From: JALVIU01 sp964462295
Lineage (GTDB): Bacteria > Atribacterota > JALVIU01
Direction: 5' to 3'
DNA length: 5,212 nucleotides
Assembly (NCBI GenBank): GCA_964462295.1
Contig: CAYWXH010000106.1
Coordinates: 1-5,212, forward strand
The notes beneath the pieces were generated by a model, which was not told the DNA's origin, searched no databases, and was given only the letters and a program-made list of their open reading frames with translations. Position numbers and translations under genes: made by a program. Shown here piece by piece: positions 4,836-5,212 of this stretch. The first letter of the stretch is position 1. Each line of letters begins with the position of its first letter.

Positions 4836-5212
4836 ATGGAAAATTACTGTTTTGCATGTGGTCCATCAAATCCATACGGGTTAAAACTTAAGATAGAGAT
4901 AGAACCTGGTGGAAAAAGTTATGTGGAGTTTATTCCAAAAAGGGAATATGAGGGTTATCCAGGAATAATGCATGGGGGTATTACATCGACAATACTTGAT
5001 GAGATAATGGTCTATGCATGTAAATCATATGGGGAAGATGTAGTTACCGCCAAGATAGAAGTGAGATTCTTAAAACCTGTCCCTATAGGAAAGAAACTCA
5101 TTGCTCGGGGTAAAGTAGTTGAGAAAAAGGGTAGGGCATTTATAACAGAAGGGGAAATAACAGGAGAAGATGGAACCCTTTTGGCCAAGGCAAAAGGGAC
5201 CTTTTTCCCTAT
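4836..5212 (+). CDS. PaaI/4HBT hotdog-fold thioesterase (3' end missing)
   Basis: This is probably a cytoplasmic acyl-CoA thioesterase that hydrolyses the thioester bond of an aryl- or acyl-CoA, working as a hotdog-fold oligomer. The 125 complete codons visible nearly reach the usual length of the family, and the frame runs off the right edge with no stop. The N-terminus has the CFACGPSNPYGL motif (5-16; Cys5-x2-Cys8) typical of a PaaI-like subgroup. The core motif is GIMHGG (43-48) followed by Asp55-Glu56 in the hotdog helix, the expected catalytic acid; VRFLKPVPIGKKL fits the strand that follows. The ATG at 4836 is preceded at nine bases by AAGGAG and gives the expected start of the motif. 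It diverges from the AroA-like operon across 190 bp. Such thioesterases are hard to assign to a substrate, and a link to the neighbouring operon is only positional. Confidence 0.9.
   Translation, partial: MENYCFACGPSNPYGLKLKIEIEPGGKSYVEFIPKREYEGYPGIMHGGITSTILDEIMVYACKSYGEDVVTAKIEVRFLKPVPIGKKLIARGKVVEKKGRAFITEGEITGEDGTLLAKAKGTFFP

Overview
The window carries three genes in a tight minus-strand row, one divergent plus-strand gene cut by the right edge, and a block of palindromic repeats at the left edge. The genes are AT-rich, use ATA and AGA/AGG codons freely, and mostly have strong AGGAGG-type ribosome binding sites and sigma70-like promoters, so the host is a bacterium. The TRAP-TAXI transporter and the GTCATTGCGAGG/GCAATCTC repeat would fit an anaerobic or thermophilic Gram-negative lineage (for example Nitrospirota or Desulfobacterota). 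The sequence alone does not settle the taxon.

Layout: 1-~84 may hold the 3' end of a plus-strand gene. 85-365 is a cluster of GC-richer palindromic elements (two complete, one solitary half) with no credible gene. 425-2305 (minus) encodes a fused TRAP transporter permease. 2348-3328 (minus) encodes its TAXI-family periplasmic receptor. 3347-4645 (minus) encodes an EPSP-synthase (AroA) family enolpyruvyl transferase. 4646-4835 is a divergent promoter region. 4836-5212 (plus) encodes a PaaI/4HBT hotdog-fold thioesterase, incomplete at the right edge.

How they work together: the AroA-like gene, receptor and permease are separated by only 18 and 42 bp and appear to be one operon driven from a good promoter at 4715-4743. 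A perfect 10-bp hairpin lies between receptor and permease, where such operons often set the receptor:permease ratio; it may also deliver a Shine-Dalgarno sequence to the permease start. The AroA-like protein keeps the catalytic and PEP-side residues of EPSP synthase. It has replaced two serines that hold the 3-phosphate of shikimate-3-phosphate (E. coli S169 to Asn, S197 to Glu), and also R100 and N336. Together with its linkage to a carboxylate-type importer, this makes it a candidate enolpyruvyl transferase with a different acceptor, which is the most interesting point in the window. The second is the repeat family, whose arms keep fixed ends but carry different, internally self-complementary middles.
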